A DNA stretch of 64,000 nucleotides, taken from Rhodanobacter denitrificans (lineage in GTDB: Bacteria > Pseudomonadota > Gammaproteobacteria > Xanthomonadales > Rhodanobacteraceae). Position numbers and translations under genes: made by a program. Location of the stretch: assembly GCA_017848855.1 (NCBI GenBank), contig JAFIHF010000022.1, positions 1 through 64,000 on the forward strand. The letters are read 5' to 3'. The notes beneath the pieces were generated by a model, which made no database searches, was not told the origin of the DNA, and saw only the letters and a list, made by a program, of their open reading frames with translations. This document shows, piece after piece, positions 36,181 through 45,021 of the stretch; positions within the stretch are counted from its first letter, which is position 1; every line of letters starts with the position of its first letter.

Positions 36181-37265
36181 AGTTCCTGTTCGTCGGCACC
36201 AGCCGCGAGAACGGCGGCGCCGAGGCCCACTTCGTCACCCTGACCCGCGCGCTGGCCGCCGCCGGCCACACGGTGGAAGCCGTGGTGCATCCGGACGCGC
36301 CGCTGGCGCAGGCGCTGGCCGGCTCCGCGGTGCGCCTGCATGCGGGCCGCTTCCGCAACGTGTTCGACCTGCGCGGCTACCGCGCCACGATCGCCGCCGC
36401 GCGCCGGTTGCGACCGGACTGGCTGGTGGGCGACTTCGGCAAGGAATACTGGCCACTGATCCTGATCGGCCGCCTGCTCGGCATCCCGGTGGCGCTGTTC
36501 CGCCATCGCCTGAAACCGATGAACCGGCTCTCGGCACGCCTGGTGGCGCGCTGCGCGCAGCGCTTCTTCGCGGTGTCGCAATACGCGCGCCACGACTACA
36601 TCGAACACGGCATGCCCGCCGCGCGCGTGCAGGTGCTGTACAGCCCGGTGGACACGGAGCTGTGCCGCCCCGATGCCGCCCAAGGACTAGCGCTGCGCCG
36701 CGAGCTGGGTTTCGCCGACGACGCGATCGTGCTGGGCTGCTTCGGCCGCCTGCACGCGGGCAAGGGCATCTTCACCCTGCTCGACGCCGCCAGCGCGGCG
36801 ATGGCGACGGAACCCCGGCTGCATTGCCTGTGGCTGGGCGACGGCATCGACACCGAGCGCCTGCGCGAGGCCATCGCGGCCTCGCCGTTCCCAGCGCGCC
36901 ATCGCCAGCTCGGCTGGGTCGCCGACGCGCATCAGTACTACAACGCGCTGACCATGCTCGCCTTCCCCTCCATCGCGATCGAGGCCTTCGGCCGCACGCC
37001 GGTGGAGGCGCAGGCGTGCAATGTGCCGGTGCTGTGCAGCGATGCCTTCGGCGTGCCCGAGACGCTGCAGCCCGGCGTCACCGGCCTGCTGCTGCCGCCC
37101 GGCGACGTCGCCGCCTGGCGCGACGGCATCCTCACGCTGTGCGACGACGCCACGCGCCGGCCGATGGCCGCCGCCGCGCGCGATTTCGTGCAGCAGCACT
37201 TCAGCACACCGGTGATCGCCGCCGAGTTCGTGCGGCAACTCGATATGCCGCCGCACGCACACTGA
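36177..37265 (+). CDS. Glycosyltransferase family 4
   Basis: 362 residues, GT-B fold. N-terminal glycine loop with SRENGGAEAHFV and the C-terminal donor site GRLHAGKG, then E-x7-E in EAFGRTPVEAQACNVPV. Translational overlap with the deacetylase gene and position near waaA and a ligase make core or O-antigen assembly its likely task. The sugar specificity is unknown. Confidence 0.9.
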   Translation: MKFLFVGTSRENGGAEAHFVTLTRALAAAGHTVEAVVHPDAPLAQALAGSAVRLHAGRFRNVFDLRGYRATIAAARRLRPDWLVGDFGKEYWPLILIGRLLGIPVALFRHRLKPMNRLSARLVARCAQRFFAVSQYARHDYIEHGMPAARVQVLYSPVDTELCRPDAAQGLALRRELGFADDAIVLGCFGRLHAGKGIFTLLDAASAAMATEPRLHCLWLGDGIDTERLREAIAASPFPARHRQLGWVADAHQYYNALTMLAFPSIAIEAFGRTPVEAQACNVPVLCSDAFGVPETLQPGVTGLLLPPGDVAAWRDGILTLCDDATRRPMAAAARDFVQQHFSTPVIAAEFVRQLDMPPHAH

Positions 37266-37276
37266 CACGCGAACCG

Positions 37277-37311
37277 CGACGTGCTCCGGCAACGGACTGC
37301 CGGAGCACGTC
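37277..37311 (+). terminator. Hairpin after the deacetylase-glycosyltransferase operon
   Basis: A 14-bp stem GACGTGCTCCGGCA/TGCCGGAGCACGTC with a six-base loop lies 12 bp after the stop. No U-run follows, so it may slow or protect rather than terminate. Confidence 0.55.
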
Positions 37312-37334
37312 GATGCTTCAGGTCACGGGGTGAC

Positions 37335-37562
37335 CTACTTCTTCGCCGCCGCGACATAGGCCTTCCAGGCCTTCACCAGATTCGCCGCGTTGACCGAGCC
37401 CAGGCCCGCGGCGAAGCTCCAGCCCGGCTGCGCCGGATATGCCTCGGTGTAGCTGCCGTTGGTGGTCGAAGTCAGGCCGAAGCCCCACGCCGATTGGTAC
37501 ACGTAGCAATTGTTGGTGAAGGGAGCGCCGCTGGCGCCACGGAACAAGCCGTTGGCCGCGCG
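37335..37562 (-). pseudogene. C-terminal fragment of a secreted S53-type (kumamolisin/sedolisin-like) protease
   Basis: The reading frame encodes about 70 residues (NGLFRGASGAPFTNNCYVYQ..., ending in GWSFAAGLGSVNAANLVKAW) that look like the C-terminal calcium-site and tail region of S53-like proteases. No catalytic domain or signal peptide is present upstream in the frame. The upstream part of the same open frame reads as random basic sequence. It is likely the remnant of a deleted gene in the gap between two glycan operons. Confidence 0.55.
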
Positions 37563-37754
37563 ATTTACGTGAACGAAATTGCGGTGACGGCCGCGAACGC
37601 AATCCGTTGCGCCGCGTCGCGCGAAGGAATGTTCACTCCGGCGGCACGGCTTTCCGCGACGTGGCGCCATTCGTGCGGCGCCGTCACGCGACAGTCATCG
37701 GGCATTGTTGCGTTCCGGGATTTTTCGCCTGAATCCGCGATGAATCCGGATGAC
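37563..37754. other. Non-coding stretch with lower GC, no gene recognised
   Basis: This part of the 490-bp gap between the two glycosyltransferase operons has more A/T than its neighbours. I see no ribosome site with a plausible gene, tRNA or repeat. It may be scar DNA from loss of the protease gene. Confidence 0.4.
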
Positions 37755-38528
37755 TCAGTCGGCGTGGTGCGCAGCATCGAGCCGCCGCCGCGCCTCGTGC
37801 AGCTTCGCGTATTTCAGGAACACGTAGTTGGCGCCCACCACGCTGGCGATGAAGCCGGCCCAGCCGTTGAGGAAGTAGCGCTTGAGCAGGTATTGGCGCA
37901 GGAAGAACACCGGCGGGTAGAGCACCATGCGCAGGCCGGTGAAGCGCTGGCGGCGGCGCAGCTTGTGCGCCACCAGCGCGCTGCTGTAGCGGTTGATGCG
38001 CTCGATGCGGCTGGCGATGTCGGGGTCGCTGTCGTTGATGAAGTCGGCGCGCCACAGCGTCTTCACCGGGCCGTCCACCTCCATCGCCGAGTGCACTTCC
38101 ACGTCGTTCATGCGGCCGCGGCGGCGGTCGTACAGGCGCAGGTGCGCGTTGCGCCAGCTCCACGGATGCTGCACGGTCCAGAACATGCGCTCGCGCCGCG
38201 GCAGGCGGTAGCCGGCGTACTTCGGATTCGTCAATGCGCGCTCGATCTCCGCGCGGCTCGCGGGCGAAAGCACCTCGTCGGCGTCGAGGTTGAGGATCCA
38301 GTCGTGGCTGGCCATGTCGATCGCGCGCTGCTTCTGCGGGCCGAACTCGTCGAACGGATGCGTGGCCACGCGCGCGCCGTGGCGCCGCGCGATCGCCAGC
38401 GTGTCGTCGGTGGAGCCCGAGTCCAGCACCACGATCTCGTCGGCCCAGTCCACGCCGGCCAGGCAGGCGTCCAGCGTGGCCGCGTTGTTCAAGGTGATCA
38501 CCACTACCGTGAGCGGTTCACGCTGCAT
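37755..38528 (-). CDS. Glycosyltransferase family 2 (WaaE/KdtX-like)
   Basis: 257 residues, GT-A fold. Nucleotide-sugar site LTVVVITLNNAATL, LDSGSTDDT, and the metal DxD equivalent NLDADE (91-96). A C-terminal stretch with a membrane-associated helix (PPVFFLRQYLLKRYFLNGWAG) is typical of LPS inner-core WaaE-like enzymes. The start at 38528 lies 11 bp inside the upstream ligase gene, indicating translational coupling. Confidence 0.9.
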   Translation of the reverse strand: MQREPLTVVVITLNNAATLDACLAGVDWADEIVVLDSGSTDDTLAIARRHGARVATHPFDEFGPQKQRAIDMASHDWILNLDADEVLSPASRAEIERALTNPKYAGYRLPRRERMFWTVQHPWSWRNAHLRLYDRRRGRMNDVEVHSAMEVDGPVKTLWRADFINDSDPDIASRIERINRYSSALVAHKLRRRQRFTGLRMVLYPPVFFLRQYLLKRYFLNGWAGFIASVVGANYVFLKYAKLHEARRRLDAAHHAD

Positions 38529-39786
38529 CGCCGACCTCCTCCGCCCGCACGTACACCCCCGCACACCACAGCCCCAGCAGCCACGCGAACAGCAGCCCCC
38601 ACCACGCCGAATAGAAGGCCAGATGGGTGTTCAGCGGAAACAGCATCACGCCCAGCGCCAGCGTGACGGGAAACGCGCGTTCGCGCGCCGCCGCACCCAC
38701 GCGCCGCCAAGCGCGCCACGCCAGCACCACGCCGGCCAGCCACAGCGCGAGGCCGATGCCGCCGGTTTCGGTGAGGATCTCCAGCACGAGCTGGTGCGCG
38801 TGGCAGGCGCCCTCGCCCACGCCGCAGGACTCGGCCACCATGAAGTGGTCGTTCGCCGGCGCGTACTGCGGATAGGCGTAGCGGAACGCACGCACGCCCA
38901 CGCCGTTCCACGGGTGCGCGGCGATCATCTTCAGGCTGTCGTGCCAGATGTCCAGCCGCCCGGTCAGCGCCTGGTCCAGCCCCTGCGAAGTGCCGTGCAA
39001 CGCATCCAGCGTGCGCTGCATGCGCGCCTCGAAACGGCTGGACGTGCGCCACGCGACGCCGCCGGCCAGCGCCAGCACCAGCGCGCCCAGCGCGCAATAC
39101 AGCGCGAAGTGGCGCCACGAGCGCGCCTCGCGCCAGGCGAAGGCCAGCGCCACCAGCGCGTAGCACAGCCACGCGGCGCGCGAACCCGCCAGCAGCACCG
39201 GCCCCAGCAGCAGCAGGAAGGCGACGACCAACCCCGGCCGCCCCCAGCGCCACCGCGCCGTCCACAGCGCGAACGGCGACAGCACCGCCAGCGTGGGTCC
39301 GAGCTTGAGGTTCCTCGCGCCGAAGATGCCGGAGAGGCGCTCGGCCTCGGCATGCCCGCCCAGGCTCCAGCCGGTCAGCGCCTGCGCCCACGCATCCAGC
39401 ACCCACCACGCCAGCACGCCGGCCACCGCCACGTACAGCGCCTGCAGCCGGCGCTCGCCGCGGATCGCGAGGCAGGCGTACAGGCCCAGCGGCAGGTAGC
39501 GCAGCAGCGCGGCCACCGTGCCCCAGCTCTTGCCCGGCGCCAGCGAATCGAAGGCGGAAATCAGCGCCGCGCCGATGTAGGCCGCGAGCAGCCACAGCAG
39601 CAGGCGCACGCCGGGAAGCTCGCGCCAAACCTGCGGCGCGCGCGCGACGAACACGATCGTCCCGACCAGGCAGAGGAAGGTGCCGAACTCGCTGCTGCGC
39701 CCGAACGGCAGCAGCAGGACCACCAGCCAGAACGGCAGCAGCGGCGAACGCAGGGCGTGCTTGAGGGAGGCGATCGCGGAGGTCAT
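38518..39786 (-). CDS. O-antigen ligase/polymerase family protein (Wzy/WaaL-type)
   Basis: 422 residues, about 11-12 membrane segments. The periplasmic loop contains the Wzy_C-type motif CHAHQLVLEILTETGGIGLALW near residue 320-345 and an arginine-rich pattern before it. This is the pattern of O-antigen ligases or polymerases that act on undecaprenyl-linked chains. WaaL and Wzy are hard to separate by sequence; the neighbourhood (waaA, core glycosyltransferases) favours ligase. I prefer the ATG at 39786; an upstream start at 39816 is possible. Confidence 0.85.
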   Translation of the reverse strand: MTSAIASLKHALRSPLLPFWLVVLLLPFGRSSEFGTFLCLVGTIVFVARAPQVWRELPGVRLLLWLLAAYIGAALISAFDSLAPGKSWGTVAALLRYLPLGLYACLAIRGERRLQALYVAVAGVLAWWVLDAWAQALTGWSLGGHAEAERLSGIFGARNLKLGPTLAVLSPFALWTARWRWGRPGLVVAFLLLLGPVLLAGSRAAWLCYALVALAFAWREARSWRHFALYCALGALVLALAGGVAWRTSSRFEARMQRTLDALHGTSQGLDQALTGRLDIWHDSLKMIAAHPWNGVGVRAFRYAYPQYAPANDHFMVAESCGVGEGACHAHQLVLEILTETGGIGLALWLAGVVLAWRAWRRVGAAARERAFPVTLALGVMLFPLNTHLAFYSAWWGLLFAWLLGLWCAGVYVRAEEVGDAA

Positions 39787-39828
39787 GCGGGAGCCGTGGC
39801 GACGACGATCCCACATTGTAGGTGAGGC

Positions 39829-40998
39829 TCAGCCTGCGACCACTTCCCCGTACAGCGCCAGCACGGCCTGCTGCATGTCGGCCAGGCTATAGGCCTGCAG
39901 CATCGGGATCGGCGGCGCCACGCGCAGCAGTTCGGCGGCGCGCTCCACCAGCCGCTCGCGGTCGCCCGGCGGCACGCGACCGGCGGGATACAGCTCGGCC
40001 AGCAGCTCGCCCACGCCGCCGTGCGCGTAGCCGAGCACCGGCCGGCACAGCGACAGCGCCTCGACCACGGTGCGGCCGAAGGATTCGGGCTTGTTCGACA
40101 GCTGCAGGACCAGGCTGGAGATCGCGTAGATGTCGCGCACGTCGTGGCGCGGCGGCGTCAGCACCACCTGCGCCTCGAGCCCGCGCGCACGGGTCAGCGT
40201 GCGCAGTTCCTCCACGTAGGCCTCGCGGCCGGCCTCGATCACGCCCAGCAGCAGCAGGCGCGCGTCGATACCGCGGCGCTTGAGGTCGGCGAGCAGCTCG
40301 ATCGCGTCGTGGTGCCCCTTCAGGCGGGTGCCGCGGCCCGGCAGGGTCAGCAGCGGCGCGCCGGCCAGCGTGGGGTATTCGGCGAAGAACGCGCGCTTCC
40401 ACGCCTCGTCCGGGCGGTGGCCGTAGGGAAACGCCTCGGGATCGATGCCGCGCGGGATCACCCGCACCCGGCCCGGCTCCAGCCAGCGGTAGTGGCCGAG
40501 CACGTAGTCGCGCAGGGTTTGCGAGACCACGATCACCCGCTCGCCGCGCAGCAGGATCGCGCTGTAGCGGCTGGGCGTGTTGAGCCCGTGCACCGTGGTG
40601 ACGAAATGCGGGCGGGGCTGCAGCCCCTTCAGCGCCCACCAGCCCAGCCAGGCCGGCAGGCGCGAGCGCGCGTGCACGATGTCGGGCTGCAGTTCACGCA
40701 GGTGCCGGCGCAAGGCGCCGACCCGCAGCAGGGTGCCCAGCGACTTGCGGCCGATATCCAGCGTGATGTGCTCGCTGCCCTCGGCCACCAGTTGCTCCAC
40801 CAGCCGGCCGCCGGCGGAGATCACCACCGAACGATGGCCGGCTTGCACCAACGCACGAGCGATCTCCAGCGCGGACCGCTCCGCGCCGCCGGACTGCAGC
40901 GCGGGGATCAGCTGGACGACGGTCAGTCGCGGTGCGGTGTCGACACTGCCGGACATGGTTCCCGCCTGCGGGCCTGCATCCTGATGCACGAGTTTCAT
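39829..40998 (-). CDS. Glycosyltransferase family 4
   Basis: 389 residues, GT-B fold. N-terminal acceptor domain with LIPALQSGGAERSALEIARAL and the donor-binding GRGTRLKGHHD and ESFGRTVVEALSLCRPV. It is 42 bp upstream of the ligase gene on the same strand and so heads the minus-strand glycan operon GT4-ligase-GT2. Acceptor and sugar are unknown. Confidence 0.9.
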   Translation of the reverse strand: MKLVHQDAGPQAGTMSGSVDTAPRLTVVQLIPALQSGGAERSALEIARALVQAGHRSVVISAGGRLVEQLVAEGSEHITLDIGRKSLGTLLRVGALRRHLRELQPDIVHARSRLPAWLGWWALKGLQPRPHFVTTVHGLNTPSRYSAILLRGERVIVVSQTLRDYVLGHYRWLEPGRVRVIPRGIDPEAFPYGHRPDEAWKRAFFAEYPTLAGAPLLTLPGRGTRLKGHHDAIELLADLKRRGIDARLLLLGVIEAGREAYVEELRTLTRARGLEAQVVLTPPRHDVRDIYAISSLVLQLSNKPESFGRTVVEALSLCRPVLGYAHGGVGELLAELYPAGRVPPGDRERLVERAAELLRVAPPIPMLQAYSLADMQQAVLALYGEVVAG

Positions 40999-41050
40999 CC
41001 TGAAACCGAAGCAAGAACAATGCCGCGATTATCCTGAATGGGGCGCCCAA

Positions 41051-41257
41051 TCAGTCGCGCAGGACGTAACGTGCTCCGCAATAAGGACAAACCGTCTCGC
41101 CGCCGTCGTCGACGATCGGCAGGTACACCTTCGGGTGCGAGTTCCACAGCGCCATTCCGGGCATCGGGCAGGACAGCGGCAGGTCGGCGCGCGTCACTTC
41201 GTAACGATTTTCGGCATTCGCCGGGATCGGCGCGACGGCCGCGGCAGAGGCAGGCAT
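41051..41257 (-). CDS. Zinc-finger (CHCC type) domain protein
   Basis: 68 residues. The ATG at 41257 has GGAG 7 nt upstream. The C-terminal half contains LSCPMPGMALWNSHPKVYLP followed by VCPYCGARYVL, the C-H-C-C pattern of zf-CHCC proteins related to the complex I subunit NDUFS6. The bacterial member's role is unclear. It is divergent from the YIP1 gene and 52 bp from the glycosyltransferase start. Confidence 0.85.
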   Translation of the reverse strand: MPASAAAVAPIPANAENRYEVTRADLPLSCPMPGMALWNSHPKVYLPIVDDGGETVCPYCGARYVLRD

Positions 41258-41438
41258 GAAGGGGCTCCGGACGGGGTGCGAGGCCGCCAATGGTAGCAGG
41301 CTGCGCTATCCTGCCAGCGCGGCAGCAAGGCAGGCAGGGGGAAGCAGATGCGGGACGGCGCCGATCCGGCGCCGCGGCAGCCACGGCCAGCCGGCGCATG
41401 CCGGCAGCGGCCGACCACACGAGCCCGGGGGAACGATC

Positions 41439-42701
41439 ATGGACTTCGCAAAGATCATCGCGCGCATCAAGGCCATCCTGGCCACACCGAAGACCGAATG
41501 GCCCGTCATCGCTGCCGAGCCGGCTTCGGTGAGCGGCCTGTACACCGGCTACATCGCGATCGTCGCCGCGCTGCCGGCGATCGCCGCCTTCATCAAGCAC
41601 AGCCTGATCGGCTACAGCGCCTTCGGCATCACCGTGCGCAGTTCGTTCGGCAACGGCATCGCAAGCCTGGTGCTGGGCTACGTACTGTCGCTGGTGCTGA
41701 TCTACGTGATGGCGCTGATCGTCAACGCGCTGGCGCCGAGCTTCGGCGGGCAGAAGGACATGACCCAGGCGCTGAAGGTGGTGGCCTACTCCTGGACCGC
41801 CAGCTGGATCGCCGGCATCGCGGTGATCCTGCCGTGGATCGGCTGGCTGATCATGCTGATCGGCGTGATCTACGCGATCTACCTGCTGTTCCTCGGCCTG
41901 CCGCCGACGATGAAGTGCCCGCCGGAAAAGGCCGGGGGCTACACCGCGGTGAGCGTGATCATCGCGATCGTGCTGAGCTGGATCATCGCCATGATCGTCG
42001 CCGGCGTGGTCGGCACCGCCGTGCTGGGCGGCGCCGCGATGAGCGGCGTGCACCTCGGCAGCAACGATGGCGGCAACGTCAGCATCGACAGCAACAGCGC
42101 GCTGGGCAAGCTCGCCGCGATGGGCCAGCGCGCCGAACAGGCCAGCAAGGAAATGGAAGCTGCGCAGAAGTCCGGCGACAGCGCGGCGCAGGCCGCGGCG
42201 GCCGGCAAGATGATGGGCGCCCTGGCCGGCGGCGGCAGCGTCGAGGCGCTGCCGCCCGAGCAGATCAAGGCCTTCCTGCCCGACAGCCTCGGCAGCATGA
42301 AGCGCACCAGCCTGTCGGCCACGCGCAATGCGGCGATGGGCATGCAGGTTTCCGAGGCCGATGCCGAGTACGCGGCCGACAACGGCGGACACATCCGGCT
42401 CGAAGTCTCCGACACCGGCGGCGCCAAGGGCATGGTGTCGCTCGCCACCGCGCTGGCGCCGGAGGAAGAGAAGCAGACCGAGCACGGCTACGAGAAGACC
42501 TACAGCGCCAACGGCAACCTGGTCCACGAGCAATGGGACAACCAGTCGAAGTACGGCGAGTACGGCGTGCTGGTGGGCCAGCGCTTCTCGGTGAAGGCGA
42601 GCGGCAGCGTCGACAGCATCGACCAGCTGAAGCAGGCGGTGGCCAGCGTCGACCTGGCCAAGCTGGCCGCGCTGAAGGACGCCGGCGTGAAGGCGAACTG
42701 A
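41439..42701 (+). CDS. YIP1 family membrane protein with long periplasmic/cytosolic tail
   Basis: 420 residues with a GGGGGAA ribosome site. The N-terminal YIP1-like part has about five membrane segments (about 40-60, 70-95, 120-145, 150-165, 175-205) after the conserved start IIARIKAILATPKTEWPVI. The C-terminal 200 residues are soluble, Ala/Gly/Ser-rich and coiled-coil-like (QRAEQASKEMEAAQKS), then a beta-rich domain with GHIRLEVSDTGG. The function of bacterial YIP1 proteins is unknown. Confidence 0.8.
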   Translation: MDFAKIIARIKAILATPKTEWPVIAAEPASVSGLYTGYIAIVAALPAIAAFIKHSLIGYSAFGITVRSSFGNGIASLVLGYVLSLVLIYVMALIVNALAPSFGGQKDMTQALKVVAYSWTASWIAGIAVILPWIGWLIMLIGVIYAIYLLFLGLPPTMKCPPEKAGGYTAVSVIIAIVLSWIIAMIVAGVVGTAVLGGAAMSGVHLGSNDGGNVSIDSNSALGKLAAMGQRAEQASKEMEAAQKSGDSAAQAAAAGKMMGALAGGGSVEALPPEQIKAFLPDSLGSMKRTSLSATRNAAMGMQVSEADAEYAADNGGHIRLEVSDTGGAKGMVSLATALAPEEEKQTEHGYEKTYSANGNLVHEQWDNQSKYGEYGVLVGQRFSVKASGSVDSIDQLKQAVASVDLAKLAALKDAGVKAN

Positions 42702-42720
42702 TTCCGTTCTTTCCCGGGCA

Positions 42721-42753
42721 AAAGCCCGCGCCGTCGCCGGCGCGGGCTTTTTC
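42721..42753 (+). terminator. Rho-independent terminator of the YIP1-family gene
   Basis: AAAGCCCGCGCC pairs with GGCGCGGGCTTT around GTCGCC, followed by TTCG; it starts 20 bp after the stop. The convergent YceI gene ends 19 bp beyond it, so it may serve both. Confidence 0.88.
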
Positions 42754-42771
42754 GTCTGCGTGCCTCGCGGC

Positions 42772-43356
42772 TTACTTCGCCTTCGGCACCGCGCCTTCGG
42801 TGGTGATGCGCACCTTGATCTCGTCGCTCACCATCGGCACGTAGGCGCCCACGCCGAAATCCGAGCGCTTGAGCGTGGCGGTGGCGTCGAAGCCGATCGC
42901 CTGCACCTTGGTCATCGGATGCGGGCCGATGCGGTTCAGCGTGGCGTCCAGCGTCACCGGCTTGGTCACACCGTGCACGGTGAGGTTGCCGTCCACCTTG
43001 TAGCGGTTGCCGCCCAGCGGCTCCACGCGGGTGCTCTTGAACGTCGCCACCGGGTACTTCGCGGCGTCGAGGAAATCGGCTTTCTTGAGATGCGTGTCCA
43101 GATCCGGCACGTGGGTGTCGAGCTTGGCGAGCGGCAGCGTCACCTCCACCGAAGACTGCGCCGGGTTCTGCTCGTCGAACACCAGCGTGCCCTCGCCCAG
43201 GCCGAGGTCGGCGGTGGGGTTGGAATAGCCGAAGTGGTTCCAGCTGAACAGCACCATGGTGTGGCTCGGGTCGAGCTTGTAGGTGACCGGGCTGGCCTGG
43301 GCGGCGGCCGCGGCGCCGAGCAGGCCCGCGAGCAGGAGACGACGAAACACGCGCAT
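42772..43356 (-). CDS. YceI family periplasmic protein
   Basis: 194 residues. Signal peptide (1-22, AAAAQAS), then a lipocalin-like YceI barrel starting VTYKLDPSHTMVLFSWNHFGYSNP and including LKKADFLDAAKYPVATFKS and VDGNLTVHGVTKPVTL, all family hallmarks. YceI proteins bind isoprenoid-type lipids. ATG 43356 has GGAG 8 nt upstream. Confidence 0.93.
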   Translation of the reverse strand: MRVFRRLLLAGLLGAAAAAQASPVTYKLDPSHTMVLFSWNHFGYSNPTADLGLGEGTLVFDEQNPAQSSVEVTLPLAKLDTHVPDLDTHLKKADFLDAAKYPVATFKSTRVEPLGGNRYKVDGNLTVHGVTKPVTLDATLNRIGPHPMTKVQAIGFDATATLKRSDFGVGAYVPMVSDEIKVRITTEGAVPKAK

Positions 43357-43567
43357 GCAAGTACTCCGCAATGGTGGATGAAGGGAAGGTCGCCGCCGCT
43401 CCGTGGCGATGCCTCGGAAGAATGCCCGATCACGGGTATTCTCCGAATCGCCTATTGGGCGGCAACAGTGCCGGGAGTCAGTCTATCGACACGCCGCCAG
43501 GCCAGAAACGCGTCCGGGAGCCACACAGCGTGCACGCACGGGAAACAATCCATCGCCGGCTCGCCGC

Positions 43568-44533
43568 ATGCCGCCGCTGAAAAACGAATGCTGGGCCATC
43601 ACCGACGCCGCCGCGGGCAACCAGCGGCAGGCGCTGGCGCTGGCCGAGATGATGGGCCTGCCGGTGCGCCACCTGCTGCTGGAGCCGCGCGCGCCGTGGT
43701 CGTGGCTGGCGCCGCGCTTCGCGCTGGGCGGCGCACTGGCGTTGCCGCCGGAGCAACGACGGCTGTTCGCGCCGCCGTGGCCGCGGCTGGCGATCGGCTG
43801 CGGCCGCGCCGCCGCGCTGTTCACCCGCATGCTGCGCCGGCTGTCGCGCGGGCAATGCCATACCGTGCAGATCCTCGATCCGCGCATCGACCCGAAACAC
43901 TGGGACACCGTGATCGCGCCGCGCCACGATCAACTCATCGGCCCCAACGTGCTCACCCCGCTGGGCTCGCTGAACCCGGTGGACGGGGATTGGCTGGCCG
44001 ACGGCCGCGACGCCTGCCCCGGCTTCGAGGAACTGCCGCAACCGCGCGTGGGCGTGCTGCTGGGCGGCCCGCGCAAGCAGCTGGCGCTGGATGCGGACTA
44101 CGCGCGCGAACTCGTCGCGCACCTGCTCGCCCGGCACGCGCGCGAAGGCGGCAGCCTGCTGGTACTGGCCTCGCGGCGCACGCCGCCGGCGATGCTGGAC
44201 ATCTTCCGCGCCGCGCTGGCCGAGGTGCCGGGACTGGTCTGGTCCGGACCCGACGACGGCCGCAACCCCTACCCCGGCGTGCTCGGCTGGGCCGACCGGC
44301 TGGTGGTCACGCCCGACTCGGTGAACATGCTCAGCGAGGCCTGCGCGGTGGGCTGCGCCGTGCACACCCATGTCGCCGCGCCGCTGCCGGACAAGCTCGC
44401 GCGTTTCCACCACGCGCTGCGCGAGCAAGGGCTATTGCACGAGCTCGATGCCGCCGCCCCCGCGCGCCAACCGCCGCTGCGCGAAACCGCCGCGATCGCG
44501 GCCGAACTGCGGCGGCGCATGGCCAGCCGCTGA
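43568..44533 (+). CDS. ELM1/DUF1022-type family protein (GT-B-like)
   Basis: 321 residues. N-terminal CWAITDAAAGNQRQALALAEMMG and the middle GVLLGGPRKQLALD and LASRRTPPAMLD patterns match the ELM1/mitochondrial-fission family, whose bacterial members often sit in LPS-related loci. A GT-B-like fold is assumed. In the C-terminus TPDSVNMLSEACAVG resembles the donor site of GT-B transferases. The role in this bacterium is unproven. The ATG at 43568 is chosen as the first start that begins the conserved part. Confidence 0.8.
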   Translation: MPPLKNECWAITDAAAGNQRQALALAEMMGLPVRHLLLEPRAPWSWLAPRFALGGALALPPEQRRLFAPPWPRLAIGCGRAAALFTRMLRRLSRGQCHTVQILDPRIDPKHWDTVIAPRHDQLIGPNVLTPLGSLNPVDGDWLADGRDACPGFEELPQPRVGVLLGGPRKQLALDADYARELVAHLLARHAREGGSLLVLASRRTPPAMLDIFRAALAEVPGLVWSGPDDGRNPYPGVLGWADRLVVTPDSVNMLSEACAVGCAVHTHVAAPLPDKLARFHHALREQGLLHELDAAAPARQPPLRETAAIAAELRRRMASR

Positions 44534-44746
44534 GCCGGGACACGGAACAAGTTCTTCACTTTGGCATCGCGCGGCATTCACGGCTGCTGCACCGTGGCCG
44601 GGCGCTCAATATGCCGTACGCAGGGCAGCACGCAGGTCACGGATTCGGACGCCAGCCCCGTCCGTCGACGCACATCCCCGCGGACAGGCTGGCGACCAGC
44701 CGCGCGCCGTCGCCACATGGCGCGCATCCAGAGAGGAGGTGTCGTC

Positions 44747-44953
44747 ATGATCATGTTCGACGCGTTTGCCAGCTCTCCCCATGCCTGCGACATCATCACG
44801 CGCAGCGACCACATGCCCACCCGGCTCGAGCGCTATGCCGACTGGGCGCGCAAGTTCTACGGCGGCGGCTACCACGAATCCAGCCTGGACAGCCGCGAAT
44901 CGATCGAGTACGTCGCGCGCACGCCGCTGGCCGCACCGGCGTTCGTGCATTGA
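44747..44953 (+). CDS. Small soluble protein of unknown function (MIMFDAFASSP start)
   Basis: 68 residues with an unusually good GAGGAGGTG ribosome site 7 nt before the ATG. The protein is polar, with CDIITRSDHMPTRLERYADWARKFYGGGYHE in the middle; no membrane segment or signal. I recognise no domain. The 213 bp upstream (44534-44746) hold no gene that I can see. A large palindrome ends the transcript. Confidence 0.6.
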   Translation: MIMFDAFASSPHACDIITRSDHMPTRLERYADWARKFYGGGYHESSLDSRESIEYVARTPLAAPAFVH

Positions 44954-44980
44954 GGATGCTCTGAATCCATTCCGCGCACC

Positions 44981-45019
44981 CGGCTGCGGCGGGCGCATGC
45001 GCCCGCCGCAGCCGTCTTC
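44981..45019. terminator. Bidirectional terminator-type palindrome
   Basis: A perfect 34-bp palindrome (CGGCTGCGGCGGGCGCA and complement) is followed by TCTTCTTTC on the plus strand, between the small plus-strand gene and the convergent minus-strand gene ending at 45022. Confidence 0.8.
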
Positions 45020-45021
45020 TT

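Noticed and set aside
37335-37670. Whole 111-codon minus-strand frame considered as an intact small gene
   Set aside because: Only the last 70 or so codons resemble a protein family; the start region is basic random sequence without a ribosome site, so a pseudogene fragment is more likely.
44534-44746. Gap before the 68-residue gene considered for a tRNA or small RNA
   Set aside because: No cloverleaf arms, no CCA end and no promoter-terminator pair specific to it.
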